Shown here in pieces: positions 38,901-50,900 of a stretch of 64,000 bases of DNA. The stretch is from assembly GCA_047967505.1 (NCBI GenBank), contig CM106539.1; one strand, 5' to 3'. The translations under genes were made by a program, and so were the position numbers. The DNA comes from Dipteris shenzhenensis (Eukaryota > Polypodiophyta > Polypodiopsida > Gleicheniales). Under the pieces are notes generated by a model that was not told the DNA's origin, did no database searches, and saw only the letters and a program-made list of their open reading frames with translations. Position 1 is the first letter of the stretch. Every line of letters begins with the position of its first letter.

Positions 38901-41900
38901 AACCTTGAATATCCACCTCTACATCATGTATCATGGTGTACCAAAATTTTTCGTCGTATCATCGTATATTTGGGCATACTTAATAGCTTCCTCAAAGGTT
39001 TAAGGAGAATTTCTTTTCACCTCAACCTTATAAGTGTCTTTAAGACCTCTCACGAAACCCCTTGTTTTTTGGAATTCATCAATTCCCTTCAGCTTAAGGA
39101 CTGCCTCCCTATAGTTCGCTATGTACTGGACTAGAGTGTTTTTACCCATAGTACAATTATCCCAAGCCTCCCACGCTTTTTCTAATTCAATTTCCGGTAA
39201 ACACTCTTTAAGGAAGGCTTGTTCAAACTCAATCCAATACATAGGAATTCTATCACTTTCCCTGAGGCTCTCATCCATCATTTGTAGGCTTTATTTCCAA
39301 GGGAAAGACTTGCTTCTAGCTGTGTTTCTATATTTTGCGTTCGAGTTTCAAGTTTAGTGAATTCCGTATACGGAATTCCATAATCACTGTAGTCTATGTT
39401 CTCCATTTCCACGTTATCCTCTTGATTTTCAATTTGTACCTCATGTGTTTCCTCTTGCTTTTCCCTTTCTAGCCCTTTCCTTGGCCTCCCTAATCATATC
39501 ATCCCTTTGTGGAGTTGTCATTTTACAGAGGTGTATTTTTCAGAAATTATAAAGCAAAGCGCTTTATGTCAGAGAGAAAAATGTGATGCCCACTTCCCTG
39601 ATATTTGTTTGAGGCGTTGGATTTGTCTTTGAAATCGACGCGTCCTTGTTGGGATATCTCAAGGTGTATGCCTCAGGCACACCTTGGTTTCTATGTGTGA
39701 GTGCTAGAGGCACAGTTAGGTGCCCATAAGCACAGTTAGGTGGTGGTAAGTCAGTGAGCTTGTAAGAGGTGCCTACATAAGGACCTCACTCTTCTTCATT
39801 CTATATGCAAGTATTCTGAGTTTGTGTTCACTCTATTCTTTCCTTTCAGTTTACCAACATGGTATCAGAGCCATTTGATCCCCCTTGATCCCATTTCTGC
39901 CACATCATCTTCTTCTTCACCATCTCTTTCTCTTCTTCCCAAATCTTGCTTAAGCCTATTCTCCTCCGTTTCTCTGCCATTCTCCACGCCCTTCCTGCTG
40001 GAGATACACCTCGAAGGGGCGAACCCTTGGCTGCAAGAAATTAACGAATCACTGCCTCTGCTCGTCGTCATTTCACGCAGATCGTCGACTCTTCTTCCTG
40101 CGTTTTCTCTGAGACTGCTCCATGCTTCTCTAATTCCTTTCAGAGGGAGCTTCTCCATACCTTGAGCTATCTTGTGCTGAAATCTGAGCAGCAATGGCTG
40201 CATATTCAAGCTGAAAACAGGGAAAAACCAGTCGAAAATGAAGAGGCAAGCTATGGCGCTCTGACGCGGATTTGCGCCCCTTCTCCTTAGTGGACCTTCT
40301 GTGGTATATAAGCTTTCTTTTGCCTCAGAAACCCCCTTTTTCTTTGCTCTGGAGAGTGAGATACAAGCCCTCCAAGTTCAGTCCTTTGTTTTTGACAGTT
40401 TTGAAAAGTTTTTGAAGGTGATGCTACATAAGATGCTACTTTAGCATTTCTGAGTTTTTTGAAGTTTTCAATAGCATCAGTAGAACTGTGGCTTCAGCTT
40501 TGCTTTGAGTTGCTACACCTGGTTTTGATTGGAAAGCTTTCATTTAGCCACCTCTGTGAAGCATGTAAGAAAAACCATCATTGATTGAAATTTGGTCACT
40601 AGTCTTTGCTACATTAAATGCTTATATTTTGAAGCCTTTCAGTTGTTATTCTAGCCTTGTAAGAGAGAAGACACTACCCAATACCTGGGTTAGACCCTCT
40701 CATGGCTACCATATTGAATATAGATAAGTTCAATGGAAAGGGCTTCCACACATGGCAGATGAAGGTGAAATTTGCATTGATGAGGGAAAACCTCTAGGGA
40801 CTTGTCAAACCGACTTCAACTTCTTCTTCTACAGCCTCCAATGCTGGAGAATCCTCAGCTCCGACACTCCCGGCAAGGGATCCCGCTAGAGAGGAGAAAG
40901 CATATGGTATCATTGCTCTTGCTTTAGGAGATGATTATATTCATCACATCTCTGACTTAGAGTCTCCTTTAGAAGCTTGGCAGAAGCTTGATATGATTTT
41001 TGGTGCTAGCTCTCACATCTCAAAATTATCACTTAAAATCTCTTAAAGATGGTTAGTGGCACTCCTTTGGCAGCCCATGTCAATTACATGCGGAGTCCTA
41101 TGACTCAACTTGCTTCTATCAACTCTCCTATCACTACAGATGATGCTATGGCAGTGTTGCTTAAGAGTATGCCTGAAGATTATGATCATATTGTTACCAC
41201 TTTGAAAAATCTTCCTAATCCTAATCTTGAAGGTATTATCTCTGCTCTCCAAGAAGAAGAAAGGCACATGGAGCTCAGGAAAGGCAATGACACAGCTTAT
41301 GCCATAAAAATCCAGAAGGGCAAGTTTACACCTTGCAATCATTGTGGGAAGACAAATCACCTCTCAAAGGACTGCTTCAAAATCAATCCATGCAAACACT
41401 GTGGCAAAAACAATCATCATGAGAAGTTTTGCAGAGCCAAAAAGGAAGCAACTTCAAAGACAGAAAATGCCAATCTACTTTCAGTTGATGTGCCTCCACA
41501 AGATGAGGCATCCTTTGAAGATTATGCTTTTTAAATCATCTCTATGTATGCTCCAGATCTCTCTTTTTATGTTGAGTCAAGGTACTCAGCTTGGATAGTC
41601 CTCCAAAATGAATGAAATAAACTATTATGTTTTGTGTGTCTTTGTAAACACCTCTGGTCACCTTATGATGTAGGCCATGTGTATGTGTTTTGCTCCATGG
41701 TACCTCCTGCAGACATTGTGTGCATGTACATGCAGGGGAGATAACCATTGGAAGGTCTTTTGTATCCCTTTTGTTTACCTTACACCCATGGGAACCCTTG
41801 CTAGCTTGAGATCCTAGCCATTGATAGATCCATGACCACTATGAGATGGCATGAGACACCTTGTGCTAGCTGTATCCTTGACATAGCTTGAGGCATTCCC

Positions 41901-44900
41901 TTGAGGGGGGGTTTGTTGGGATATCTCAAGGTGTATGCCTCAGGCACACCTTGGTTTCTATGTGTGAGTGCTAGAGGCACAGTTAGGTGCCCATAAGCAC
42001 AGTTAGGTGGTGGTAAGCCACATAGGATGATTGAGAGAATCTAGGAGCAGATTGAGGAGATGATTGTGGAGCTCTGAAGTCATCAGTGATGTCAGTGAGC
42101 TTGTAAGAGGTGCCTACATAAGGACCTCACTCTTCTTCATTCTATATGCAAGTATTCTGAGTTTGTGTTTACTCTATTCTTTCCTTTCAGTTTACCAACA
42201 GTCCTCTCATACTTTTAATTCTTGATCTTTCTTCCCGATCCCGCTCTCCTTTATACTCTTTGCTTCGAACTTCTCGACCCATTCTTTGATCTTCTTGTTT
42301 CACTTTGGCAAGGCTAAGAAGGTTGGAAGAGTTAGGGGCCTTTAGAAAAGATGAAATGGCTTTTAAAGTCCTTGGTGTTTGAAAGAGAAATTTAGAGAAT
42401 GAGAGGGCTTAAAAGGCTTACATGAGGTGGCTTTTTTTTTCAAAGGCTTAGAACTTTGAAAGACGTGGCTTTAGTCAGAATCAATCCAAGCTTTCTTGTC
42501 TGTGCATAGCTCGCACGACGTCAAAAATTTGCTCTGTGTACTCTATGAAATGATCGTGGCGGCTTTCATCTTCCTCCAAGGCTTGTTTCATCAAAATTTA
42601 CAGCTTTCGTCAGCCAAGGTTTGTTTCTTTTTACCAAGGCTTTCGCTGCGCACGTACAATGGCTCTGACTAGTCTTCTCTCCTTGAAATCTGAAGCTCTG
42701 ACACCCGCGTTGGTCCCATAGTAACGATGATGGCTGCACGGCAGCCACGGCTCCTTCACGACAGCGCTCCTGCTACGCCTTAAGTCTTGATTGTAGTGCC
42801 TTTAATACGCTTCGCAAAGCATTCGACCACCGTCAATATGATTGCCTACACGACCCTCCACAATAATGTCCTGCTGACTTGCACTAAAGTCCTACTACCA
42901 GCCGCCTGCGCTACCTTGCAGTAGAACTCCCAAATTCCAATTTCCCATCTTAGCTCTCTGCGTGTGCGACCATTGCTCTGATACCAATGAGACAGGACCA
43001 CAAATAAGGGCTCAACTTTGATTCACCACCCAGCCACGATTCATCGAGTGCTCCCTCTTCTTTCTTCCTTTTTGTGGAGCCTCTCTCTAGAATCTCCCCT
43101 GAACCTAGTGCTTGCCACTTGGAGCCCACCTGAGTGCCACATGTCCATAAAGGACCTTAGTACCTTTTTGCCCTTTAGGCCTTAACATTGCACTCCCCAT
43201 TCTTGCCTAGGCCTAGGATAGTAGTTCCTAGTCCCCGACCCCCTCTAGGCTCCCATCAACCAAGCATTCTCGAGCCCTCTGGTTTCCCGCTTCACCATAA
43301 CCACACCAGACTATATGGCTGACGTAACATAGCGGCATTGCACAAGTGTGCATCCCTACGAGCCCCCTATGGGTCCATCCAAATGTTTACACGGATGAGG
43401 ACCTTACTCCTCTATAGGTAGAGAAGAGGCGATCCCTCTTACTGCGGTGGGATGCCACACGTAAGGAGGGCAAATAGGTCGTGATAGGCGAGGGTTGGCC
43501 CTTGACCGACCTAGGTAAGGGCCCGTTGACACATCCGCATAGTGATGCAGGGTCTATGAGATTCGCATGACCAAGACCTTGGTTTGTACCATTTGGAACT
43601 GTGATGGTACCTTATGGTCAATGAGAGAAAGCTTCTTGGACTAGTCTGCAGATACACATGGGACTTTGCTTATCAAGACAAGACTAGAGAGGGTGTCACC
43701 AAGTTGTAAATACTCCAAAGTCAAAGTTCTAGTTGACCATTTATTTGAGCATAATTAAAGAGTCTTTCATTTATTTAATTATGTTCAAAAAGTTATCTTT
43801 TATTGGTCAAAGTATTTACTTCGGTCAAAGATACTTTTTCCTGGTTAAGTATACTTACACGGCTAGGAAGACTTGGCTTGTGCCAAGAGGGTTAACTACG
43901 GTTAAGCAAAGAACCTCTCACTGTGGTCAGAAAGTGTTGACTTCGGTCAACAAGACTTGGCTTTGGCCAAAGCAAGTTGACTCCGGTCAACCTAGATTAT
44001 TACTGACTCCGATCGGAGAGTTCTAGCATTAGTTAAGGTGCTTTGACCCTCAGTCCATAGTTACTACGGAACGTGAACGGCAACGGAACGTCGACCCCCT
44101 AGGGAATGGGAACACCCAAATCCTAGGGAACGTGAACGAGAAGGGAACGCGTAGTCACCATACCCATAAACAGACATACTGTCCTATACATTAGAAACCT
44201 TAAACTTAGAATTCAGGACTAAAAAATGTTGCAATTGCTTTTGGAGTAAGGACTCGGGACATAAATTCAATACTGAATCTTATAGATGAATCATGATTCA
44301 TGAATAATCATTGATAATAGAATCTAGATTAATCATTCAGGGCATAGTTGCATATTGTTGTCTTTGGAGGCAAGCTTACGATACACTGCAAGAATGTAGT
44401 GGTGTCGCGTGATAAAACCAATAATATCCTTTGCAAAATCAATTATTGGATGCACCCAAGCAAGCTTCCCTATGTCCTCCAGCAAGTTATTCAAGCAATG
44501 TGCCATGCAAGCACTAATAGTGAGCTTAGGATATCGTGCCTCCAAAATGCGACTTGCTGCCCTTTTGGAATTCTCTCCATCTGCTATGAATTCAATGATA
44601 TGCTCAGCCGCCACCTTATTATTAGATTCACTCCACAAATCAGCCAACCTCTCTGCTGTCTTTCCACCCTCCGAGTTATCAATGGACTTCAAGAAGCATG
44701 ACTTGCCCTTGCAATATGCAACTATGCCCTGAATAGATCGACTACGTGTATCACTCCATCCATCACCCATCAAGGTAGCACCAAATGTCTTCCATTCCTC
44801 TTTGACAACCTTCAAATCTCGCTCTATGCTCTGCTTCTCTCCTTCTAAAATCTTGGTTCAAGGCTTCATAAGATGGTGGTGTGTAGGAGGGACGAAAAGC

Positions 44901-47900
44901 TGCAATAGCCCTCGCCATATCCACAAAATAAGGATTGCGGGCTTGATTTAAGGCAATGTCACCGCTATAAAAAAAGTGCCCAAATGCATCATCTACCTCT
45001 GCCTTCCTGCCAGGGTGCCAAGTGGCAACTAAGGAAGCTTGTCTCTTGCCCTTTCCAAGATTGGAAGTGGCAACTGAAATAGAAGGCATAGCAGAAACTG
45101 GAATACTGGTAGATGCTGCACTTCCAACAGGTATAAAAGCTCGAACATCTTGCTTAGATGCATTTGCCAATGCTTTTAAGCGTAAAGGAACATTGTCTGG
45201 CGGTGAAGTACATATGCTAATGCCTTTGTTATGCACTCCTAACACGTAAGAAAACATAAACAAAGGGATAAAAGGGAGAGAAAAGAGAGAGCGACGCCTC
45301 ATGGGGTCCAATTTACCCCCTTTAGATGGTGGCTCTTGCTTCCAATCTAGAGTATTTATAATTGCATATTCCAAGGCAAAGAGCAAAAAGTAGTACATCC
45401 AAAAGCATCCTTTTCTCCAAAGTAGGAGATTACTTTTACAAAGACACTTTGGGCTCACTTGAATCACGTCCCATTCTTTTTACAAAGCCACTTTGGGCTT
45501 GCTTTATTTTAAAAATAGTTTATGACTTCTATCACATATATTGCTCAAGGTATACAATACCAATCAAATGTAAAATTGGCCCATGGCCATATGCTATGCA
45601 CTGTGCAACATCTCAATCGGTATCCTCGTACTAGTTTCAATCCTCGGCACCTGTTCCATTACATGTACTCAAGCAACCAATTACATAAGTTGTTAACAAT
45701 CAATTGAACGAATCACCACATCTGTTGGAAGTGGCTTTTATACCTGTTGGAAGTGCAGCATCTACCAGTATTCCAGTTTTTAGTGCAATAGCCCTCGCCA
45801 TATCCACAAAATAAGGATTGCGGGCTTGATTTAAGGCAATGTCACCGCTATAAAAAAAGTGCTTAAATGCATCATCTACCTCTGCCTTCCGCCAGGGTGC
45901 CAAGTGGCAACTAAGGAAGCTTGTCTCTTGCCCTTTCCAAGATTGGAAGTGGCAACTGAAATAGAAGGCATAGCAGAAATTGGAATACTGGTAGATGCTG
46001 CACTTCCAGTAGGTATAAAAGCTCGAAATTGTTGCGCGCTCAAATTTTATTGATTATTGTACTTTGAGCGCGTTTGATTATTATACTTTGAGGGCAATTT
46101 TTAGTGGCTCATAAATTTGTGGACTTGGAATCACCCACAATATTGACCATCTAGCATGGCAAATCACAGGCTAGTTAGTCGTCCCCAACTAAACCACACC
46201 AAGTATCCACTAGGACCCCGTCGTGTCGGTACACTTCTATGGAATACTTTGCCATAGTCACACTTGACTAAAATAAATTAATATCAATAGCAAGAAATAT
46301 CAAAAATACAATTTTTGCAACATGTGGTTAGCACCCATTGAGCTTTGGTTGAGCTCAGTTTCTATAGAGATCATTGCTTATGAATCTTAGAGGATGGGTT
46401 TACTGAACCACTAGGCTACATCTAGATTCATCTCACTGAGGATCTCAATTGGTCAGTTTCCGGTTTCTTCATACGAGCTACAAGTTGAGATGAACTATGG
46501 GTTGAGACGACAGATAGAGAGCTTCCCACGTGAGAAAGATATGTCCTTTATGTGATATGCAAGAGACTGAGACTGAGGATCACCTTGCATCCAAATGCCC
46601 TGTGTAACTATGAGAACGTGGACAACATCATTGTCTATTCGGAAGGGGTTTTGGTCTACTCAGAGAATTATTGGCACATCTGAATCATCTATGTGTGGCT
46701 GTTTTCCTTCTTGAGAGATCAGCTCATATGAGCGCAGAGGATAGCATAGGATCGACCGACAGAACCCTATTAGACGACAATCACAGATTTGGAGATAGAG
46801 GGGGGTTAGAGAAGCTGGTATGCTCGGACACGCAGATGGTTTGTAGGCATGGGAATAAAGATGGGTAGATTGTCACCGATTTCAATTTAGCCTAGGATTT
46901 CTTGCAGCTTTACACATACAGGATATGATTAGCACTAGAGAGCCAGAGTGCACAGCTCGGCAAACCCATTCCCAGGTGGACACTCGCATGAGGACTGCAA
47001 ACATGTCCTTTGCCTTCAACGTGGGGAGATAGTAGACCATCAGAGTGACGACAATGCTTGTCAGACAGCGGGCTACATCAAGGAGACTACAGAGGAGAGA
47101 TGGACTTGGATAGGAGGAGCGCAAGTAGCGATCTATCACTGATTTTCTTCCTCATGCCAGCCCCCACAAGATTCCGATCCACTGTCAGAGAGCTCCTCTT
47201 GTCTCTGCTCAGTCATTAGGTGGAGTTGGTCCCGCAGTCAACATACATATGTTTAGTTGCTCGGGTGGGCAGCTGATCGATTGGTATGGGACCAAGGACT
47301 TCCTCCTTGGTGTTTCACCTTTTGGGTTTCTCTTGTAGTAGTGACAACGCAATGTATTACTTTTTTCTTGTCACAGACATAAGCTTAGTAGCCCCACCCT
47401 TAGCATTCATTGTATTTGGTTTCTTTTTAATCTAATGGACCCTTTGATCTTTCGTAGAGGTTAATAAACACAACTTGATTTACCGTGGAGGTGTGTTGGA
47501 GATTGTGCACTTATAGAGCTATCTTGGGGCAATCTTCACGATGACTCACGTGGCTAGGACACAACTCAACGAGGGCAGGGACCTCTTGCTCGTTCGTGAG
47601 ATAGTGCTTGTAGGCACACTTCCAGGACCCCCTGACGAAGGGAGGGCTTTTTGAGACACTGTTGAGGCTAAGAGCCATGTATGCAGCACCATTCTATGGG
47701 AGTGACATATCGGTGACTGACTGGCAGAGTGATCTCTCGGCGACAGGTTGGAGGAGATTTGAGAGGCTATAGGTGATTATGGGGCCTAGGATGATTCGGA
47801 GTAAGCCCTCAATCCCTCATATAGTACAGAAAGAGTTCATCAAAACACTATTCCAGATTGATGTCATGCTCCAAACAATGACATTCATTCCACAAAGTTT

Positions 47901-50900
47901 GAGCCTTAACCATCTGTAGATTGTTGAGGCTGGCACTAGAGTCATCTAGACGGTTAGTTGAGAGTGGGATCAGCACAACATGGTATGCACGCGGATTAGG
48001 TGGTTTGCTAGTTGGATATTCAACCGGCTTTCCTCCCTTTCAGTACAGCATGGATGCACTGTTGAGTTGATCCCATGAGATGAGATTAATGGCATCATCT
48101 CCTCCAGCTCCATACGTCTCGGACTTTTGGGGGGGGGCAAGAGTTCCCACTTGGATCCAATTTTATTGTGACCACTTCTTGAGAGTATCTCATCATTAGG
48201 CCCCATTACCTAGAGGACAGAGGAGTTTCATATGCACTGAGGATTGCCATTGGGAAGATGTGGGTCTCGTCCCATCGGTTGAGGATTGAGGCAGGGAGAG
48301 CTACAAGCACACCCAAAGAGAAGTGGATTGGAGGCTATGCACGCTAGGGCAGGTTGAGACAGAGGAGCAGTTCTTATCTGTAGGCTCAGCCTACTATGAG
48401 GTCTGGGGACGATACCATCGCCACTTTCAAGAGGGGCACGGCTTTGGTCCACTCTCATGGTTGATCCAATTCCACGGCTAGGCCTGCATTGGGCTCACTG
48501 ATGGAGATGCGATGGCACAAAGAGACACTACTAAGACAGATTAGTCAGCCAAAGGAGGTGACCACGTTGCAAGAGCCTGAGGTAGACTGAATACATTGAC
48601 ATGTCACAGATGTCTATGTATTTGAGTCAGTTCCAAGACATAGTGGGCTGGAGGAGGAGGAGCTAGCTGACATGAGGGCAGTGTGGATCAGCAAGGAGAG
48701 GCGATTCAAGGTTATCGAGCCAGAGACGTAGATACCACATGTGACACGGGGCGTGACAATAGCACGCACGATCAAGGTTTGGTCTATCTTAGCTCTTCTT
48801 AGAGGGGACCACCAAAGACGAGGCATCACTCTTGACATAGCCCATCGAATATTGAGGTCGAGGATACGACGTCCTCTTCCACAGCAAGAGATAGCCTGAC
48901 AGCCACAGATCCGGGACATATTTGCAGCCCACGGGAAAGCCACCACGGCACCGGGTTTTGTGTTTTGAGTCTCAGTTTTCAGTTCAGTTTGATTTTGTGA
49001 GACACAAGATTAGTGTCATATTGATGCACCGACTACCAAAGGAGTGCATATTTTACCTAGTTCTAGGCCATCTTGTTCCCATCATGATGCTTAAATTGAG
49101 TGAAGTATATGTCAAAGTGACAAATCCAATTCAACAATTTATCTTGGTCACGAGATCCATCATATTTAGGAAATCTAAGTGCACCTTAGGATTTAACCTC
49201 CTCTGTCTCTCTATCTAAGGACTCTTCCTGGCCCTCAAAGAGTTGTCATTTTAGCGGAACTCTTGAATAGTATCATCTATCAATGTGGTAATGCCTTGAA
49301 GGAACTCTTGTATTGCATCAGTGGTATCATGCGGAGGTGATGGTTTTGCGGAGGTGATATTCTTGGTATATTTTGGCATAATGGTATAAATGGTGTCAGC
49401 TCAAAAGACTAAGGTGTATATTCTTGGTTTTCATCCATTTGTTATGTGGTGTCCAATTGGTAGATAGATGGTGTAATGATGTGAATTTCCGAGCAATGAG
49501 TTCCTTATTATGAAACTAGATAATAGGAGCAATAAGGTAGATAATTGATGAAAAAGGGATAATGGTACTTCCCTCTCCCATATGAAGAAGTGTCCTCCCT
49601 CTTAGAGTCTCGTAGTGTTACTTACTATTGCTAATAAGATCATAGGAGGTGTTGCAGGGATGGGGGCAGAGGCCTATGAGCCTGCAAGGCAGGGAAAAAT
49701 ATATGCTGCGAAACTGCAGCGGAGGGGTTAACTTCCAAGGGGCTAGGGAATTCGAACTTGAATTCGAGCAGGACCAAAGGGCTGGGGGGCCGATCGTTAG
49801 AGGGAATACAGTCTGCAGAGAAGACTGCAGGCTGGAATTCCAAAAAAGAGAGGACGGCTGCGTGTTTTGCACTGGAGGGTGCAGCGGGGATTCAGGGAAG
49901 CTCAGACATCTGAGTGCATTTTGCACTGCATGGAGCAGACTGCGGAACAGGGAGGGAAAAAGAACGTGAAATGCAGTGGGGGGGGGGGAAATATAGAGCA
50001 GTGACAAACAAATGAGAATGAAAGAGGAGGAAGAGGAGCTCCCTGTTTTTTGATTCTTCATCTTCTTGCTTTTGTAAGGCCAATGTCATCATCTTGACTC
50101 TTCTCTACAGGGCAAAATTTTAAGCTCTGATACCACTTGTTATGAACCAGGCTCTCCTTCAATGACGCAATATGCACATGTATGCAAGGTGATGTAGAAT
50201 TGAGGCAGATTGGCCCTTCAAATGGGCTGGAGGAAGCACCCATGTAAGTGTGGGCACTTGCACAATCCCCATTTGTGTCGCGGCATGGATGGAGATTTGT
50301 GCCAGAATGACTAATGTTTTTATTCTCATCTTTGCTGATGAACTTTCTTCTTGACTCCCTTAAATGATCTGCACTGTAATGCAATCTCCGCTCCCTTCAA
50401 AATTAGACTGTAATGTGAGCCCTGAGACTTTGAAAAGCCAGAGCATAAGACTTATGAAGGTGCAGCATTTGTTGTCCAAATAAATCTGATAGATTTTAGT
50501 GATCCGGAACTGCTTAGGTTGCTTTAAATCCAGGGGCTGCTTGTTGTTCTGTGCTGATACCTTCTGATAGATCAGCTGGAGAATCAGAAGATTTTCTTGA
50601 ATACTCTCAGATACATCTGTAAAATAATAGCTTGTTTTGTGCACCAGGGAATCACCAAATCAAGAGGAAGCACCATCTTCACACTTATGGGAATCGCATG
50701 TACATATAGCCTGTGTCTGCCCTATGCATGCATGCATTTTTTAGGAGATATGCTCAAACAACTCCCATATAACCAGTTATTAAGGGTAGATTGAATAGTA
50801 GGACTTTCCTGAATAGAATATTACAGTCTATACAAGTAATCTCTTCCGAGATATGATCAGAATGTCAAATATATTTTCCCAGCTTTTGTCTTCAGTATGC

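Larger units (their letters stand above)
39647..42200 (+). mobile_element. Gag-only LTR retrotransposon (TR-GAG type) nested in Ty3/gypsy
   Basis: It is complete by structure. 5' LTR 39647-39859 and 3' LTR 41914-42200 run TGTTGG...CCAACA; the 5-bp duplication GTCCT flanks them (39642-39646, 42201-42205). The primer site TGGTATCAGAGCC begins at 39860 directly after the LTR, and a G-rich purine tract (gaggggggg) precedes the 3' LTR. The 2.05 kb interior encodes only a Copia-like gag (40702-41534); there is no room for pol. Mobilisation would need an autonomous partner. It matches the described TR-GAG class of plants. Confidence 0.9.
35936..42987 (-). mobile_element. Ty3/gypsy element relic, interrupted by a gag-only element
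   Basis: In sense (right to left) it has a primer site at 42975-42986, gag starting near 39521 and ending at 39000, a protease C-terminal relic (38680-38934, DVVLGREWL), RT (37974-38395), RNase H plus integrase (36184-37800) and the integrase C-terminal SH3-like region (35936-36199). A second element occupies 39647-42200 between primer site and gag. The catalytic RT box is deleted, the gag knuckle and protease core are lost, and no 3' LTR is seen at the left edge. It lies antisense in helicase intron 14. Confidence 0.85.

Noticed and set aside
39824-40209. Overlapping ORFs on both strands
   Set aside because: They fall in the leader of the gag-only element, between primer site and gag, without any domain.
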